Assembly (NCBI RefSeq): GCF_026017845.1
Contig: NZ_CP100416.1
Span: forward strand, 7,565,326-7,629,325
Direction: 5' to 3'
DNA length: 64,000 nucleotides
Source of the DNA: Amycolatopsis mediterranei
Lineage (GTDB): Bacteria > Actinomycetota > Actinomycetes > Mycobacteriales > Pseudonocardiaceae
Shown: positions 45,082-54,581 of the stretch, piece by piece
Layout: each line of letters opens with the position of its first letter
Numbering within the stretch: position 1 is the stretch's first letter
Made by a program: the position numbers and the translations under genes
The notes under the pieces: model-generated
The model's input: only the letters and a program-made list of their open reading frames with translations
Databases searched by the model: none
Told to the model about the DNA's origin: nothing

Positions 45082-46074
45082 TCAGACCGGCAGCGTCACC
45101 CGGATCCGGCTCCCCGTCTCCGGCGCCGGATCGACCACCCCGATCGTTCCCCCGTGCAGCTCCACCGCCCACCGGGCGATCGCCAGCCCCAGCCCCGTGC
45201 CCCCGCCCGAGGGCCGCTCGCCGCGGGTGAACCGCTCGAACACCCGCTCCCGGTCCGCCGGCGCGATCCCCGGCCCCTCGTCGCACACGTCGATGCGCAC
45301 GTCGTCCGGCCGCACCTGCGCCACCACCCGGACCTGGCCACCGGCCGGGCCGTGGCGGGCCGCGTTCTCCAGCAGGTTGGCCACCACCTGGAACAGCCGT
45401 CCGCGGTCCGCCGTCACCAGCGCGCCCTCCGGGGACACCGACACCTCGAACGTCACCCCGCGGCCCGCGAACCTCGCCTCGCCGATCACTTCGGACAGCA
45501 GCGACCACAGCGAAAACGACGTCTTGTGGAGTGAAAGCGCTCCCGCGTCCAGCCGCGACAGGTCCAGCAGCTCGTCCACCAGCGCCGCCAGGCGCTCGGT
45601 CTGCTGCAGCGCCGTCTTGAGCGTCCCCGGATCGGGGTCCTCGACGCCGTCGACGAGGTTCTCCAGCACGCCGTTCAACGCCGTGATCGGGGTCCGCAGC
45701 TCGTGGGACACGTTCGCGATCAGCTCCCGGCGCTGGCGGTCCGCGTCGCCGAGGTCCCCGGCCATCTGGTTGAACGCCTGCGCCAGCACCCCGACCTCGT
45801 CACGCGTGGTGGCCCGGATCCGCCGCGTGTAGTCGCCCTTCGCCATCGCGCGCGCCGCCGCGGTCATCTCGCGCAGCGGGCGCGTCATGCCGTGCGCCAG
45901 CACCTGCGACAACACCAGCGCGAGCACCATCGCGGTGATCGTCGTCCTCGGCGGCAGCCAGCCGATCTGCCAGTTGAAGAACGCGAACGCGATGCCGCCG
46001 GAGGCGACCATCAGGATCGCCAGCTTCAGCTTGATCGACCGGATCCGGTCCAGGGGCCTCGGCACGAAGTTCAC
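45082..46074 (-). CDS. OmpR-type sensor histidine kinase
   Basis: 330 residues from GTG 46074 (GTGA overlap with the regulator stop). Two membrane helices (about 16-36 and 42-62) with almost no extracytoplasmic loop, a HAMP domain (GMTRPLREMTAAARAMAKGDYTRRI), HisKA with His124 in NVSHELRTPI, and HATPase boxes N (LLENAARHG), G1 (CDEGPGIAP) and G2 (GGTGLGLAI). Sensing within or through the membrane is likely. Partner of the upstream response regulator. Confidence 0.92.
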   Translation of the reverse strand: MNFVPRPLDRIRSIKLKLAILMVASGGIAFAFFNWQIGWLPPRTTITAMVLALVLSQVLAHGMTRPLREMTAAARAMAKGDYTRRIRATTRDEVGVLAQAFNQMAGDLGDADRQRRELIANVSHELRTPITALNGVLENLVDGVEDPDPGTLKTALQQTERLAALVDELLDLSRLDAGALSLHKTSFSLWSLLSEVIGEARFAGRGVTFEVSVSPEGALVTADRGRLFQVVANLLENAARHGPAGGQVRVVAQVRPDDVRIDVCDEGPGIAPADRERVFERFTRGERPSGGGTGLGLAIARWAVELHGGTIGVVDPAPETGSRIRVTLPV

Positions 46075-46763
46075 GATCCCGCCTCCAGTGCATAACCGAC
46101 GCCGTGCACGGTCCGGATCAGGTCCGCGCCGAGCTTCCGCCGCAGCGCCTTGATGTGGCTGTCCACCGCCCGGGTGCCCGCGGACGTGCCGTGGACGTCC
46201 CAGTCCCACACCTCCGAGAGCAGCCGTTCGCGCGGCTGCACCACCCGCGGCCGCCGCGCGAAGTGCACCAGCAGGTCGAACTCGATCGGCGTCAGCTGCG
46301 CCGCGACCCCGGCCCGGGCGACGCGCCGCTGGTCGACGTCGATCTCGAGGTCGCCGAGCACGATCCGGGTGCCGGCCACCGAAGCCGATCGCTCGACCCG
46401 CCGCAGCAGCGCGTGCACCCGCGCGGTCAGCACCCGCATCGAAAACGGCTTCGTGAGGTAGTCGTCGGCACCGACGCCCAGCCCGACCAGCATGTCCGTC
46501 TCGTCGGCCCGCGCGGTCAGCATCAGCACCGGCACCGGGCGGCGGCCCTGGATCCGGCGGCAGACCTCGAGGCCGTCGAACCCCGGCAGCATCACGTCGA
46601 GCACCACCAGGTCCGGCTCCGAAGCGGTGTCCGCCTCGACGGCGGCCGGTCCGTCGTGGACGACCTCCACCCCGAACCCTTCGGCCCGCAGCCGGGCCGC
46701 GATCGACCCGGCGATCGTGACGTCGTCCTCGACGACGAGCACCCGCCGCCCAGCCAGTTCCAT
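46071..46763 (-). CDS. OmpR/PhoB-family response regulator
   Basis: 230 residues from ATG 46763. Receiver domain with Asp13/Asp14, phosphoacceptor Asp56 (LVVLDVMLPGFDG) and Lys in YLTKPFSM; C-terminal winged helix with LTPIEFDLLVHFARRPRVVQPRERLLSEVWDWD and RAVDSHIKALRRKLGADLIRTVHGVGYAL. Coupled to the kinase gene. Target genes are not clear; the divergent NCS1 permease gene across 220 bp is one possibility. Confidence 0.92.
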   Translation of the reverse strand: MELAGRRVLVVEDDVTIAGSIAARLRAEGFGVEVVHDGPAAVEADTASEPDLVVLDVMLPGFDGLEVCRRIQGRRPVPVLMLTARADETDMLVGLGVGADDYLTKPFSMRVLTARVHALLRRVERSASVAGTRIVLGDLEIDVDQRRVARAGVAAQLTPIEFDLLVHFARRPRVVQPRERLLSEVWDWDVHGTSAGTRAVDSHIKALRRKLGADLIRTVHGVGYALEAGS

Positions 46764-46983
46764 GACCACGACCCTAAGCACCTCCGGTGGAGACGGTCCG
46801 CGTGAAGTGTGAAGATCCTGTGGAGACGTTTCACCCTCTTTGCCGGTTGATGACGGCCGGATGTGTGACACAGGTCATGCACCCCCGGACCCCTCCGCGC
46901 AATCGACAGACTGCACTCCTGATCAGCGAAGAGTGAACAGACTGCCGTTGCCCCGGCGATGACCAGGCGCGCAGGATTCCGCA
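46764..46983. promoter_or_regulatory. divergent promoter region, response regulator / pyrimidine operon
   Basis: 220 bp between the OmpR-type regulator (minus) and the NCS1 permease (plus). GTGAAGTGTGAAGATCC...GTTTCACC near 46801 and GTGTGACACAGGTCATG near 46864 are the most operator-like stretches. GCCGGTTGATGACGGCC is partly symmetric. No clear -10/-35 pair could be fixed. Confidence 0.4.
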
Positions 46984-48549
46984 ATGGCGCCGACACCCGC
47001 AGACCAGCGCGTGCACGACGACGGCCGGGTCGAGCTCGACCCCGCCGACGTCGGGTCTCTCGAAGGCAGCCGGTTCTTCAACGAAGAGCTGGCCCCCGTC
47101 CCCGTCGAACGACGGACCTGGACCACCTACAACTACTTCGCGCTCTGGATGGGGATGGCGCACAACATCCCCAGTTACGCCCTGGCCGCGTCGCTCATCG
47201 CGCTCGGCATGAACTGGGTGCAGGCGCTGCTCACGATCACCATCGGCAACCTCGTCGTGCTCGCGCCGATGCTGCTCAACAGCCACGCCGGCACCAAGTA
47301 CGGCATCCCGTTCCCGGTGTTCGCCCGCGCGTTCTACGGCCTGCGCGGCGCCAACCTGGCCGCGCTGCTGCGCGCGTTCATCGCGTGCGGCTGGTTCGGC
47401 ATCCAGACCTGGGTCGGCGGCGAGGCCATCTACGTCATCCTCGGCCGCCTGCTCGGCTCGTGGTGGCGCGACTCGGCGATGGTCGGCGGCCAGCACTGGA
47501 CGCTGTGGCTGTCTTTCGTGGTCTTCTGGATCGGCCAGATGCTCATCATCTGGCGCGGCATGGACGCGGTCCGCCGGTTCGAGAACTGGACCGCGCCGCT
47601 GGTGTCCGTCGGCTTCCTGATCATGCTCGGGTACGTGCTGGTCAAGGCGGGCGGGCTCGGCCCGATCCTGTCGTCGCCCGGCGAACTGGGCTGGGGCCCG
47701 GACTTCTGGAAGGTGTTCGCGCCGTCGCTGATGGCGATGATCGCGTTCTGGTCGACGCTGTCGCTGAACATGCCGGACTTCACCCGCTTCGGCGGCAGCC
47801 AGCGCAAGCAGGTCCGCGGCCAGATCCTCGGCCTGCCGACGACGATGACGTTCATCGCGATCGTGGCCATCCTGACGACGTCGGGCGGCCACGTGCTCTA
47901 CGGCGAGGACATCTGGGACCCGGCGAAGCTGGCGGACAAGTTCACCAGCCCGGCCGTGGTCGTCGTCGCACTGGTCGCGCTGGTGCTCGCCACGATTTCG
48001 GCCAACCTCGCGGCCAACGTCGTCAGCCCGTCCTACGACTTCTCGAACGCGTTCCCGAAGAAGATCACGTTCGCCGTCGGCGGCGGCATCACCGGCGTCA
48101 TCGGCATCCTCATCCAGCCGTGGCGGCTGTACTCCGACCCGAACATCTACATCTTCGCGTGGCTCGGCTTCTACGGCGGCCTGCTCGGTGCGGTCGCCGG
48201 GGTGCTCGTCGCCGGCTACTGGGTCGTCAACCGCACGAAGCTGCGGCTGAAGGACCTCTACACACCCGATGGGGTGTATTGGTTCAGCGGCGGCTGGAAC
48301 TGGCGCGCGCTGGTCGCCACGCTGGTGGGAGCACTGTTGGCGGTCGGCGGCGCCTACAGCGCCGACAACTCCGGGCCGTTCCCCGCCGACGGGCTCATCC
48401 CGTTCCTCAAGCCGCTTTACGACTACAACTGGGTGATCGGTCTGGTCGGCGCGTTCGCCGTCTTCACCGCCCTCGCCCTGCCCGCAACGAAGGAGGAGAC
48501 CAGTGAGCGTGGTTCGAGCCGGATTGATCCAGCAGCGGTGGACGGGTGA
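46984..48549 (+). CDS. NCS1-family permease for pyrimidine/hydantoin/allantoin-type substrates
   Basis: 521 residues with about 12 membrane helices. Family features: FFNEELAPVPVERRTWTTYNYFALWMGMAHNIPSYALA at the N-terminus, GIPFPVFARAFYGLRGANLAALLRAFIACGWFGIQTW, and LSLNMPDFTRFGGSQRKQ. NCS1 carriers are Na+- or H+-coupled importers of nucleobases, hydantoins or allantoin. It overlaps the next gene by 47 nt. Encoded with a ureidopropionase and a dihydropyrimidinase, so uracil/thymine or dihydropyrimidines are the expected substrates. Confidence 0.9.
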   Translation: MAPTPADQRVHDDGRVELDPADVGSLEGSRFFNEELAPVPVERRTWTTYNYFALWMGMAHNIPSYALAASLIALGMNWVQALLTITIGNLVVLAPMLLNSHAGTKYGIPFPVFARAFYGLRGANLAALLRAFIACGWFGIQTWVGGEAIYVILGRLLGSWWRDSAMVGGQHWTLWLSFVVFWIGQMLIIWRGMDAVRRFENWTAPLVSVGFLIMLGYVLVKAGGLGPILSSPGELGWGPDFWKVFAPSLMAMIAFWSTLSLNMPDFTRFGGSQRKQVRGQILGLPTTMTFIAIVAILTTSGGHVLYGEDIWDPAKLADKFTSPAVVVVALVALVLATISANLAANVVSPSYDFSNAFPKKITFAVGGGITGVIGILIQPWRLYSDPNIYIFAWLGFYGGLLGAVAGVLVAGYWVVNRTKLRLKDLYTPDGVYWFSGGWNWRALVATLVGALLAVGGAYSADNSGPFPADGLIPFLKPLYDYNWVIGLVGAFAVFTALALPATKEETSERGSSRIDPAAVDG

Positions 48550-49342
48550 CAAGGAGTCCATGATCAAGGCGGCGGTCGACCACATCGCCACCGCCGCCTC
48601 GCAGGGCGCCCAGGTCGTCTGCCTCCAGGAACTGTTCTACGGGCCGTACTTCTGCCAGGTGCAGGACGCCGACTACTACTCCTACACCGAGGCCATCCCC
48701 GACGGCCCGACGACCAAGCTCATGCAGGAGGTGGCCGAGCGGCACGGGATCGTGCTGATCGTGCCGATGTACGAGGTCGAGCAGCCCGGCGTCTACTACA
48801 ACACCGCCGCGGTGATCGACGCCGACGGCACCTACCTCGGCAAGTACCGCAAGAACCACATCCCGCAGGTGCAGGGGTTCTGGGAGAAGTTCTACTTCCG
48901 CCCCGGCAACCTCGGCTACCCGGTGTTCGACACGGCCGTGGGCCGCATCGGCGTCTACATCTGCTACGAGCGGCACTTCCCGGAGGGCTGGCGCGCGCTC
49001 GGCCTGGCCGGCGCGAAGATCGTGTTCAACCCGTCGGCGACCAGCCGCAGCCTGTCGCAGTACCTCTGGCGGCTGGAGCAGCCGGCGGCCGCGGTGGCGA
49101 ACGAGTACTTCGTCGGCGCGATCAACCGGGTGGGCGTGGAACCGCTGGGCGACAACGACTTCTACGGCCAGACGTACTTCGTCGACCCGCGCGGCCAGCT
49201 GGTCGGCGACGCGGCGTCCGACACCGACGACGAGGTCGTGGTGCGCGACCTCGACCTGGGGCTGCTCGACGAGGTCCGGAACCAGTGGGCGTTCTACCGC
49301 GACCGCCGCCCGGACACCTACGGCCCCCTCGCGGAGGCCTGA
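48503..49342 (+). CDS. beta-ureidopropionase-like nitrilase-superfamily amidohydrolase
   Basis: 279 residues from GTG 48503, placed by a strong AAGGAGG 7 nt upstream even though it lies inside the end of the permease gene. The nitrilase triad is Glu43 (LQELFYGP), Lys117 (GKYRKNHIP) and Cys154 (VYICYERHFPEG). In this operon it should hydrolyse N-carbamoyl-beta-alanine to beta-alanine, CO2 and ammonia. N-carbamoylputrescine amidase is the alternative for this sequence type; context favours beta-ureidopropionase. Confidence 0.88.
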   Translation: MSVVRAGLIQQRWTGDKESMIKAAVDHIATAASQGAQVVCLQELFYGPYFCQVQDADYYSYTEAIPDGPTTKLMQEVAERHGIVLIVPMYEVEQPGVYYNTAAVIDADGTYLGKYRKNHIPQVQGFWEKFYFRPGNLGYPVFDTAVGRIGVYICYERHFPEGWRALGLAGAKIVFNPSATSRSLSQYLWRLEQPAAAVANEYFVGAINRVGVEPLGDNDFYGQTYFVDPRGQLVGDAASDTDDEVVVRDLDLGLLDEVRNQWAFYRDRRPDTYGPLAEA

Positions 49343-50724
49343 TGACCACGCTCATCCAGGGCGGCCAGGTCGTTTCGCCGTCGGGCGCGCTCCTGGCGGA
49401 CGTCCTCGTCGACGGCGAGACCATCGCCGCCGTCGGGGCGCCCGGGACGCTCTCCGGCGACGAGACGATCGACGCCACCGGGAAGTACGTGCTGCCCGGC
49501 GGCATCGACGCGCACACCCACATGGAGATGCCCTTCGGCGGCACCCATTCGGTCGACACGTTCTCGACCGGCACCACCGCCGCGGCGTGGGGCGGCACGA
49601 CCACGATCATCGACTTCGCCGTACAGGCCAAGGGCACGTCATTGTTGTCCACTTTGGACAAGTGGCACGCGAAGGCGGACGGCAACTGCGCCATCGACTA
49701 CGGCTTCCACATGATCGTCTCCGACGTCAACGACCAGTCGCTGAAGGAGATGGAAGCCTGTATCGACGGCGGCGTCGGCAGCTTCAAGATGTTCATGGCG
49801 TACCCGGGGGTGTTCTACTCCACGGACGGGGAAATCCTGCTGGCGATGCAGAAAGCGCGGGAAATCGGCGCTACGATCATGATGCACGCGGAGAACGGCA
49901 TCGCGATCGACCAGCTGGCGGCGCAGGCTGTAGCCGCAGGCAATACCGACCCCGTCCAACACGGCCTGACGCGGCCACCGGAACTGGAAGGAGAGGCGAC
50001 ATCACGAGCGATCCAGCTCGCCAAGGTGACCGGTTCGCCGCTCTACATCGTGCACCTGTCGGCGTCGCAAGCGCTTGCGGCGGTCGCGGAGGCGCGTAAC
50101 GAGGGGCAGAACGTCTTCGCCGAGACGTGCCCGCAATACCTGTACCTGTCCATTGAGGACCTGGCGAAGCCGGACTTCGAGGGCGCGAAGTACGTGGCTT
50201 CGCCGCCACTGCGGGAGAAGTCGCACCAGGCGGACCTGTGGCGTGGGCTGCGGACGAACGACCTGTCCGTGGTGTCCACCGACCACTGCCCGTTCTGCTT
50301 CAAGGACCAGAAGGAGCTGGGCCGCGGCGACTTCCGGGCCATCCCGAACGGGATGCCGGGCGTCGAGCACCGGATGGACCTGCTGCACCAGGGCGTCGTG
50401 GCCGGACAGCTGACGCTCGGCCGGTGGGTCGAGACGTGCTCGGCCACCCCGGCGCGGATGTTCGGGCTGTACCCGCGCAAGGGCGTCATCGCGGCGGGTT
50501 CCGACGCGGACATCGTGATCTACGACCCTTCGGCCAAGCAGACGCTGTCGGCTTCGACGCACCACATGAACGTGGACTACTCGGCGTACGAAGGGTTCGA
50601 GATCACCGGCCGCGTGCACACGGTGCTGTCGCGGGGGCGCGTTGTCGTGTCGCCTGCCGGTTTCTCGGGCTCGACGTCACACGGCAAGTTCCTGTCCCGT
50701 TCGCTGAACCAGTACCTGAACTGA
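49342..50724 (+). CDS. hydA: dihydropyrimidinase / D-hydantoinase
   Basis: 460 residues. TIM-barrel amidohydrolase with metal ligands His58 and His60 (GIDAHTHMEMPF), carboxylated Lys149 (GSFKMFMAYPG), His182 (MMHAENG), His238 (YIVHLS) and Asp314 (VSTDHCPF). Opens the ring of dihydrouracil or dihydrothymine (and hydantoins) to N-carbamoyl-beta-amino acids, which the preceding gene product then cleaves. Start overlaps the upstream stop as TGATG. Length matches bacterial dihydropyrimidinases. Confidence 0.94.
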   Translation: MTTLIQGGQVVSPSGALLADVLVDGETIAAVGAPGTLSGDETIDATGKYVLPGGIDAHTHMEMPFGGTHSVDTFSTGTTAAAWGGTTTIIDFAVQAKGTSLLSTLDKWHAKADGNCAIDYGFHMIVSDVNDQSLKEMEACIDGGVGSFKMFMAYPGVFYSTDGEILLAMQKAREIGATIMMHAENGIAIDQLAAQAVAAGNTDPVQHGLTRPPELEGEATSRAIQLAKVTGSPLYIVHLSASQALAAVAEARNEGQNVFAETCPQYLYLSIEDLAKPDFEGAKYVASPPLREKSHQADLWRGLRTNDLSVVSTDHCPFCFKDQKELGRGDFRAIPNGMPGVEHRMDLLHQGVVAGQLTLGRWVETCSATPARMFGLYPRKGVIAAGSDADIVIYDPSAKQTLSASTHHMNVDYSAYEGFEITGRVHTVLSRGRVVVSPAGFSGSTSHGKFLSRSLNQYLN

Positions 50725-50731
50725 GGCCGCG

Positions 50732-51730
50732 ATGGATTTCGGGATCGTGCTGCAGACCGACCCGCCCGCGCGGGACGTCGTGCGGCTCATGAAGGACGCC
50801 GAAGCCGCCGGGTTCCGGTACGGCTGGACGTTCGACTCCTGCGTGCTGTGGCAGGAACCGTTCGTCATCTACTCGGCGATCCTGGCGGCGACGTCGTCCC
50901 TCGTCGTGGGGCCCATGGTGACCAGCCCGGGCACGCGGGACTGGTCGGTGCTGGCGTCGACGTTCGCCACGCTCAACGACATGTACGGCAACCGGACGGT
51001 CTGCGGCATCGGCCGCGGCGACTCCGCGCACCGGGTGGTCGGCAAGCCGCCGTCCACCTTGGCCACCGTCCGCGACTGCATGCGCGTGGTCAAGGACCTG
51101 GCCGAGGGCCGCTCGGTGACCATGAACGAGAAGACCGTGCAGATCCCGTGGATCTCGAACGGGCAGCTCGAGATGTGGATGGCCGGCTACGGGCCGAAGG
51201 CGCTGCAGACGGTCGGCGAGCACGCCGACGGCTTCATCCTCCAGTGCGCGGACCCGGCGATCGCCCGCTGGACGATCGGCGCGGTCCGCGACGCGGCCCG
51301 GGCGGCCGGGCGAGACCCGGCCGGCATCACGATCTGCGTCGCGGCCCCGGCGTACGTCGGCGAAGACGTGGCGCACCAGCGCGAACAGCTGCGCTGGTTC
51401 GGCGGGATGGTCGGCAACCACGTCGCGGACCTGGTGGCGCGGTACGGCTCGTCGGGGGCGGTACCGCGGGAGCTGACGGACTACATCCGCGAGCGCGAAG
51501 GCTACGACTACAGCCACCACGGCAAGGCGGGCAACCCGTCGACGGAGTTCGTCCCGGACGAGATCGTCGACCGGTTCTGCCTGCTGGGGCCGGCGTCGGC
51601 CCACGTCGAGCGGCTGCAGGAACTCGCGGACCTGGGCGTCGACCAGTTCTCGCTGTACCTGATGCACGACGACCGCGAGGCGACGCTGGCGTCCTACGGG
51701 TCGCAGATCATCCCGAAGCTCACCGCGTAG
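50732..51730 (+). CDS. LLM-class (F420-dependent type) oxidoreductase, TIGR03842-like
   Basis: 332 residues in the luciferase-like fold: MDFGIVLQTDPPARDVVRLMKDAEAAGFRYGWTFDS, VVGPMVTSPGTRDWSVLAS, VCGIGRGDSAHR and EMWMAGYGPKALQTVGEHADGFIL. LLM members of this type bind F420 or FMN. It starts 7 bp after hydA, so it belongs to the pyrimidine operon and is a candidate for the reductive step that makes dihydrouracil, for which no dihydropyrimidine dehydrogenase gene is seen here. That role is inference. Confidence 0.85.
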   Translation: MDFGIVLQTDPPARDVVRLMKDAEAAGFRYGWTFDSCVLWQEPFVIYSAILAATSSLVVGPMVTSPGTRDWSVLASTFATLNDMYGNRTVCGIGRGDSAHRVVGKPPSTLATVRDCMRVVKDLAEGRSVTMNEKTVQIPWISNGQLEMWMAGYGPKALQTVGEHADGFILQCADPAIARWTIGAVRDAARAAGRDPAGITICVAAPAYVGEDVAHQREQLRWFGGMVGNHVADLVARYGSSGAVPRELTDYIREREGYDYSHHGKAGNPSTEFVPDEIVDRFCLLGPASAHVERLQELADLGVDQFSLYLMHDDREATLASYGSQIIPKLTA

Positions 51731-51749
51731 GGCCCGCCCTACCCCGGTT

Positions 51750-51777
51750 CCGGGGGTGCGCACCAGCGCGCCCCCGG
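51750..51777. terminator. intrinsic-type hairpin after the pyrimidine operon
   Basis: CCGGGGGTGCG (51750-51760) pairs with CGCGCCCCCGG (51767-51777) through an 11-bp stem with one G.U and a 6-nt loop, 19 bp past the stop of the LLM gene. It separates the operon from the peptidase gene. No T-run, as is common in actinobacteria. Confidence 0.65.
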
Positions 51778-51801
51778 TCCCGGTGCCGGGACGATCGGGA
51801 G

Positions 51802-53262
51802 ATGAACCTTCGTGTTGCGCTGGCCCTGGGAACGGCCACGCTGGCGGCGGGCGCCCTCGCGCCCGCGGCCGCGGCGAGCCCGCCCGGAATCGTCTGGGAA
51901 GCCACCTGCGCCGACGGGTACGAATGCGGCCACCTCGACGTCCCGATGTCCTATCAGGACCCGTCCTTGGGTGCCGCGCAGCTGGCGATCGCGCGGCTGC
52001 CCGCCACCGACCAGGCCCACAAGCTGGGCACGATCTTCTTCAACCCGGGCGGCCCAGGTTCGTCCGGCCGGTTCGCACCCGTATTGACTCCCGCGTTGCA
52101 CGCCCGCTTCGACATCGTCGGGTTCGACCCACGCGGCGTCGGCGCAAGCTCGAAGATCCACTGTTTCACCGATCCGGCCCAGCTCGCGGTCCTGCAGCGA
52201 GCACTCGGCACGTTCCCGTTGACGCGCGCGGCCGAGCGGCAGCAGATCGCGGACACGCAAACGGTCACCGACCTCTGCGAGCAGAACGCGGGCCCGTTGG
52301 CGAACCACCTGTCGACCGGAACGATCGCCCGCGACCTGGACCGGCTGCGAGCGGCGTTCGGCGAGCCGAAGCTGCGGTACTACGGGAAGTCGTACGGCAC
52401 CTACCTCGGCGAGACGTACGCGAACTTGTTCCCCGGCCGCGTCGGCACACTCGCACTGGACGCAGTCGACGACCCGGCCCGCTGGGCGACCGGTCCTGGC
52501 CCGATGAGCTACCGCCTGTACGGCTTCGCGGACGCCCCCAAGGCCCTGTCGTCCTTTTTGGATGCTTGCGCAGCCCGCTGCCCCTTCGGCTATTCCGCGA
52601 TCCTCGACCGCTTGACGGCGGGCCCGATCACGGTGACGGAGACGAACGGACGTCAGGTCGCGGTCACGTACCAGAGCGCCATCGCCCGCATCCACGGTTA
52701 CCTGACCGACGCGCAGTCCGCACCCCAGCTGGCAGCATTCCTCAAGGCCCTGGCCGACCCGGCTTCCCCCGCCCCGACATCGCCGGACGGCCCACCGGAC
52801 ATCGACGCATTGCTCGGCGGCGGCGCAACGCTGTGTTCGGACGCGGAAAACCCCCGCGACCCCACGGCTTGGTGGGACTACGCAGACCGAGCAGACCACA
52901 TCGCCCGCGGCTTCGGACCGTACGACGTCTACAAGACACTGCCGTGCGCAACGTGGGAAATCACGGACACGGGCCGCTACACGGGCCCGTGGAACCACCC
53001 GACGGCCCCGATCCTGTTGCTGGCCAACCGCCAGGGCGACCTCGAGACGCCGTACGCCGGCGCGCAGCGAACAGAGCACCTGCTGGCCAACGCGCGCTTG
53101 CTGACACTGGACACGTACGGCCACGGTTCCCGCGGCAAGAGCACGTGCATCGACACGTGGCTGGACGGCTACTTCACCACCGGCGCGGTGCCGGCCCGGG
53201 GCACGATCTGCGCGCCGGACCGTGGTCCGTTCGACGCGGCTCAGTCCACCATGGCCTGGTAG
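51802..53262 (+). CDS. secreted alpha/beta-hydrolase, tripeptidyl aminopeptidase-like
   Basis: 486 residues: a signal peptide (hydrophobic 5-22, AAA-S cleavage), then GTIFFNPGGPGSSGRFAPVL, the oxyanion region of TAP/SCO7095-type peptidases. The nucleophile is Ser in YYGKSYGTYLGETYANLFPGRV, with acid Asp in ANRQGDLETP and His in LDTYGHGSRGKSTCI. A C-terminal TAP-like domain covers the last 100 residues. Probably an extracellular aminopeptidase removing short peptides from protein N-termini. Its end overlaps the convergent serine hydrolase by 22 bp. Confidence 0.88.
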   Translation: MNLRVALALGTATLAAGALAPAAAASPPGIVWEATCADGYECGHLDVPMSYQDPSLGAAQLAIARLPATDQAHKLGTIFFNPGGPGSSGRFAPVLTPALHARFDIVGFDPRGVGASSKIHCFTDPAQLAVLQRALGTFPLTRAAERQQIADTQTVTDLCEQNAGPLANHLSTGTIARDLDRLRAAFGEPKLRYYGKSYGTYLGETYANLFPGRVGTLALDAVDDPARWATGPGPMSYRLYGFADAPKALSSFLDACAARCPFGYSAILDRLTAGPITVTETNGRQVAVTYQSAIARIHGYLTDAQSAPQLAAFLKALADPASPAPTSPDGPPDIDALLGGGATLCSDAENPRDPTAWWDYADRADHIARGFGPYDVYKTLPCATWEITDTGRYTGPWNHPTAPILLLANRQGDLETPYAGAQRTEHLLANARLLTLDTYGHGSRGKSTCIDTWLDGYFTTGAVPARGTICAPDRGPFDAAQSTMAW

Positions 53263-54470
53263 ACCAGCTGCCTCAGCTGCGGCCGCAAGCGGTAGCTGCT
53301 CGACGGCAACAACTGTGTGTAGAACCCCACCGTCAGGTCCTCGTCCGGATCGACCCAGAACGCCGTCGAAGCTGCGCCGCCCCAAGCGAACTCGCCCGGT
53401 GATGACAACGTCCGGGCCTTCACCGGGTCCTCCAATACCGAGAAGCCGAGACCGAAACCGTGGCCGTCGAAAGGCATTTCCGCGAACAGGGGGCGGCCGA
53501 AGGCCTCCAAGTCCACCCGGCCCGGCAGGTGGTTGCTCGCCATCAGCGCCACCGTTCGCGGGGACAGCACCCTGACACCGTCCAGTTCGCCGCCGCGCAG
53601 GAGCATCTGCGTGAAACGCCAGTAGTCCGCCGCCGAGGAGACCAGGCCTCCGCCGCCGGAAAGGCAGTCCGGGCGGGCTGTGCCCAGGCGGCCGAAGGCG
53701 TCGTTGCGGGTGGCTCGTCCGGACGATGGGTCGCGCACGTACATCGCGGCCAACCGGGACGGCGACGATGCCACGAAACCGGTATCCGTCATGCCCAGCG
53801 GTGAGAAGATCCGGGACGCGAAGAACTCGTCCAGCGGAAGACCGGACACCACCTCGACGAGCCGGCCGAGCACGTCCGTCGCGACCGAGTAGTTCCACTC
53901 CGTGCCCGGCTGGAAGAGCAGGGGCAGCGCAGCCCACTTCGACGAACACGCCGCCAGGTCAAGGCCCGGCGGCGTGCCCCACTCGAAGCCCGCCGCGCGG
54001 TAGATCGCGTCCACCGGGTGACCGTGGTGGAAGCCGTACGTCAGGCCCGCCGTGTGCGTGAGCAGATGCCAGACGCGGATCGGCGAGGTCGCGGACTCGG
54101 TCGACGGCGCCAGCGCCGAGCCCTTGACGTACACCCGCGGCGACGCGAACTCCGGCAACCACTGCGAGATCGGGGAGTCCAGCTCCAGCAGGCCCTCTTC
54201 GGCGAGCATCATCGCCGCGACCGAGGTGATCGGCTTGGTCATCGAGAAGATCCGCCACAGCGTGTCCGTCTCCACCGGCAGCGACGCTTCGACATCCCGC
54301 TGCCCGCCGCGGCCGATGTGCACGATGCGGCCGTGCCTGCTCACCACCGCGAGCCAGCCCGGCAACCGGCCATCCTCGACGTACCGGTCGAAATGCGCGT
54401 CGATCCGGGAAAGCCGTGCCGCGTCGAAGCCGGCCTCGGCCGGATCGACGTCCACCTCGAAATCCGCCAT
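53241..54470 (-). CDS. beta-lactamase-family serine hydrolase
   Basis: 409 residues of the class C beta-lactamase/esterase fold. Nucleophile Ser-x-x-Lys in WRIFSMTKPITSVAAMML (about 73-90), Tyr of the YxN-like motif in TEWNYSVATDVLGRLVEVVSG, and a C-terminal GHGFGLGFSV region in place of KTG. No signal peptide. EstB-like esterases and transesterases are the closest described types. Single gene, convergent with the peptidase. Confidence 0.88.
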   Translation of the reverse strand: MADFEVDVDPAEAGFDAARLSRIDAHFDRYVEDGRLPGWLAVVSRHGRIVHIGRGGQRDVEASLPVETDTLWRIFSMTKPITSVAAMMLAEEGLLELDSPISQWLPEFASPRVYVKGSALAPSTESATSPIRVWHLLTHTAGLTYGFHHGHPVDAIYRAAGFEWGTPPGLDLAACSSKWAALPLLFQPGTEWNYSVATDVLGRLVEVVSGLPLDEFFASRIFSPLGMTDTGFVASSPSRLAAMYVRDPSSGRATRNDAFGRLGTARPDCLSGGGGLVSSAADYWRFTQMLLRGGELDGVRVLSPRTVALMASNHLPGRVDLEAFGRPLFAEMPFDGHGFGLGFSVLEDPVKARTLSSPGEFAWGGAASTAFWVDPDEDLTVGFYTQLLPSSSYRLRPQLRQLVYQAMVD

Positions 54471-54581
54471 GCGGCGAGGCTACTGTGCCGACGAGTACCA
54501 AGCCGGCCACAGTCACGGCCGAATGACTTCGTGACAACGGTTACGTGTCGCGGGGCGGTCGGTCTGCTTTTGGCCGGCTTG

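Noticed and set aside
48503-48549. Frameshift or fusion between the NCS1 permease and ureidopropionase
   Set aside because: The 47-nt overlap is between complete proteins, and the second has its own AAGGAGG and GTG start.
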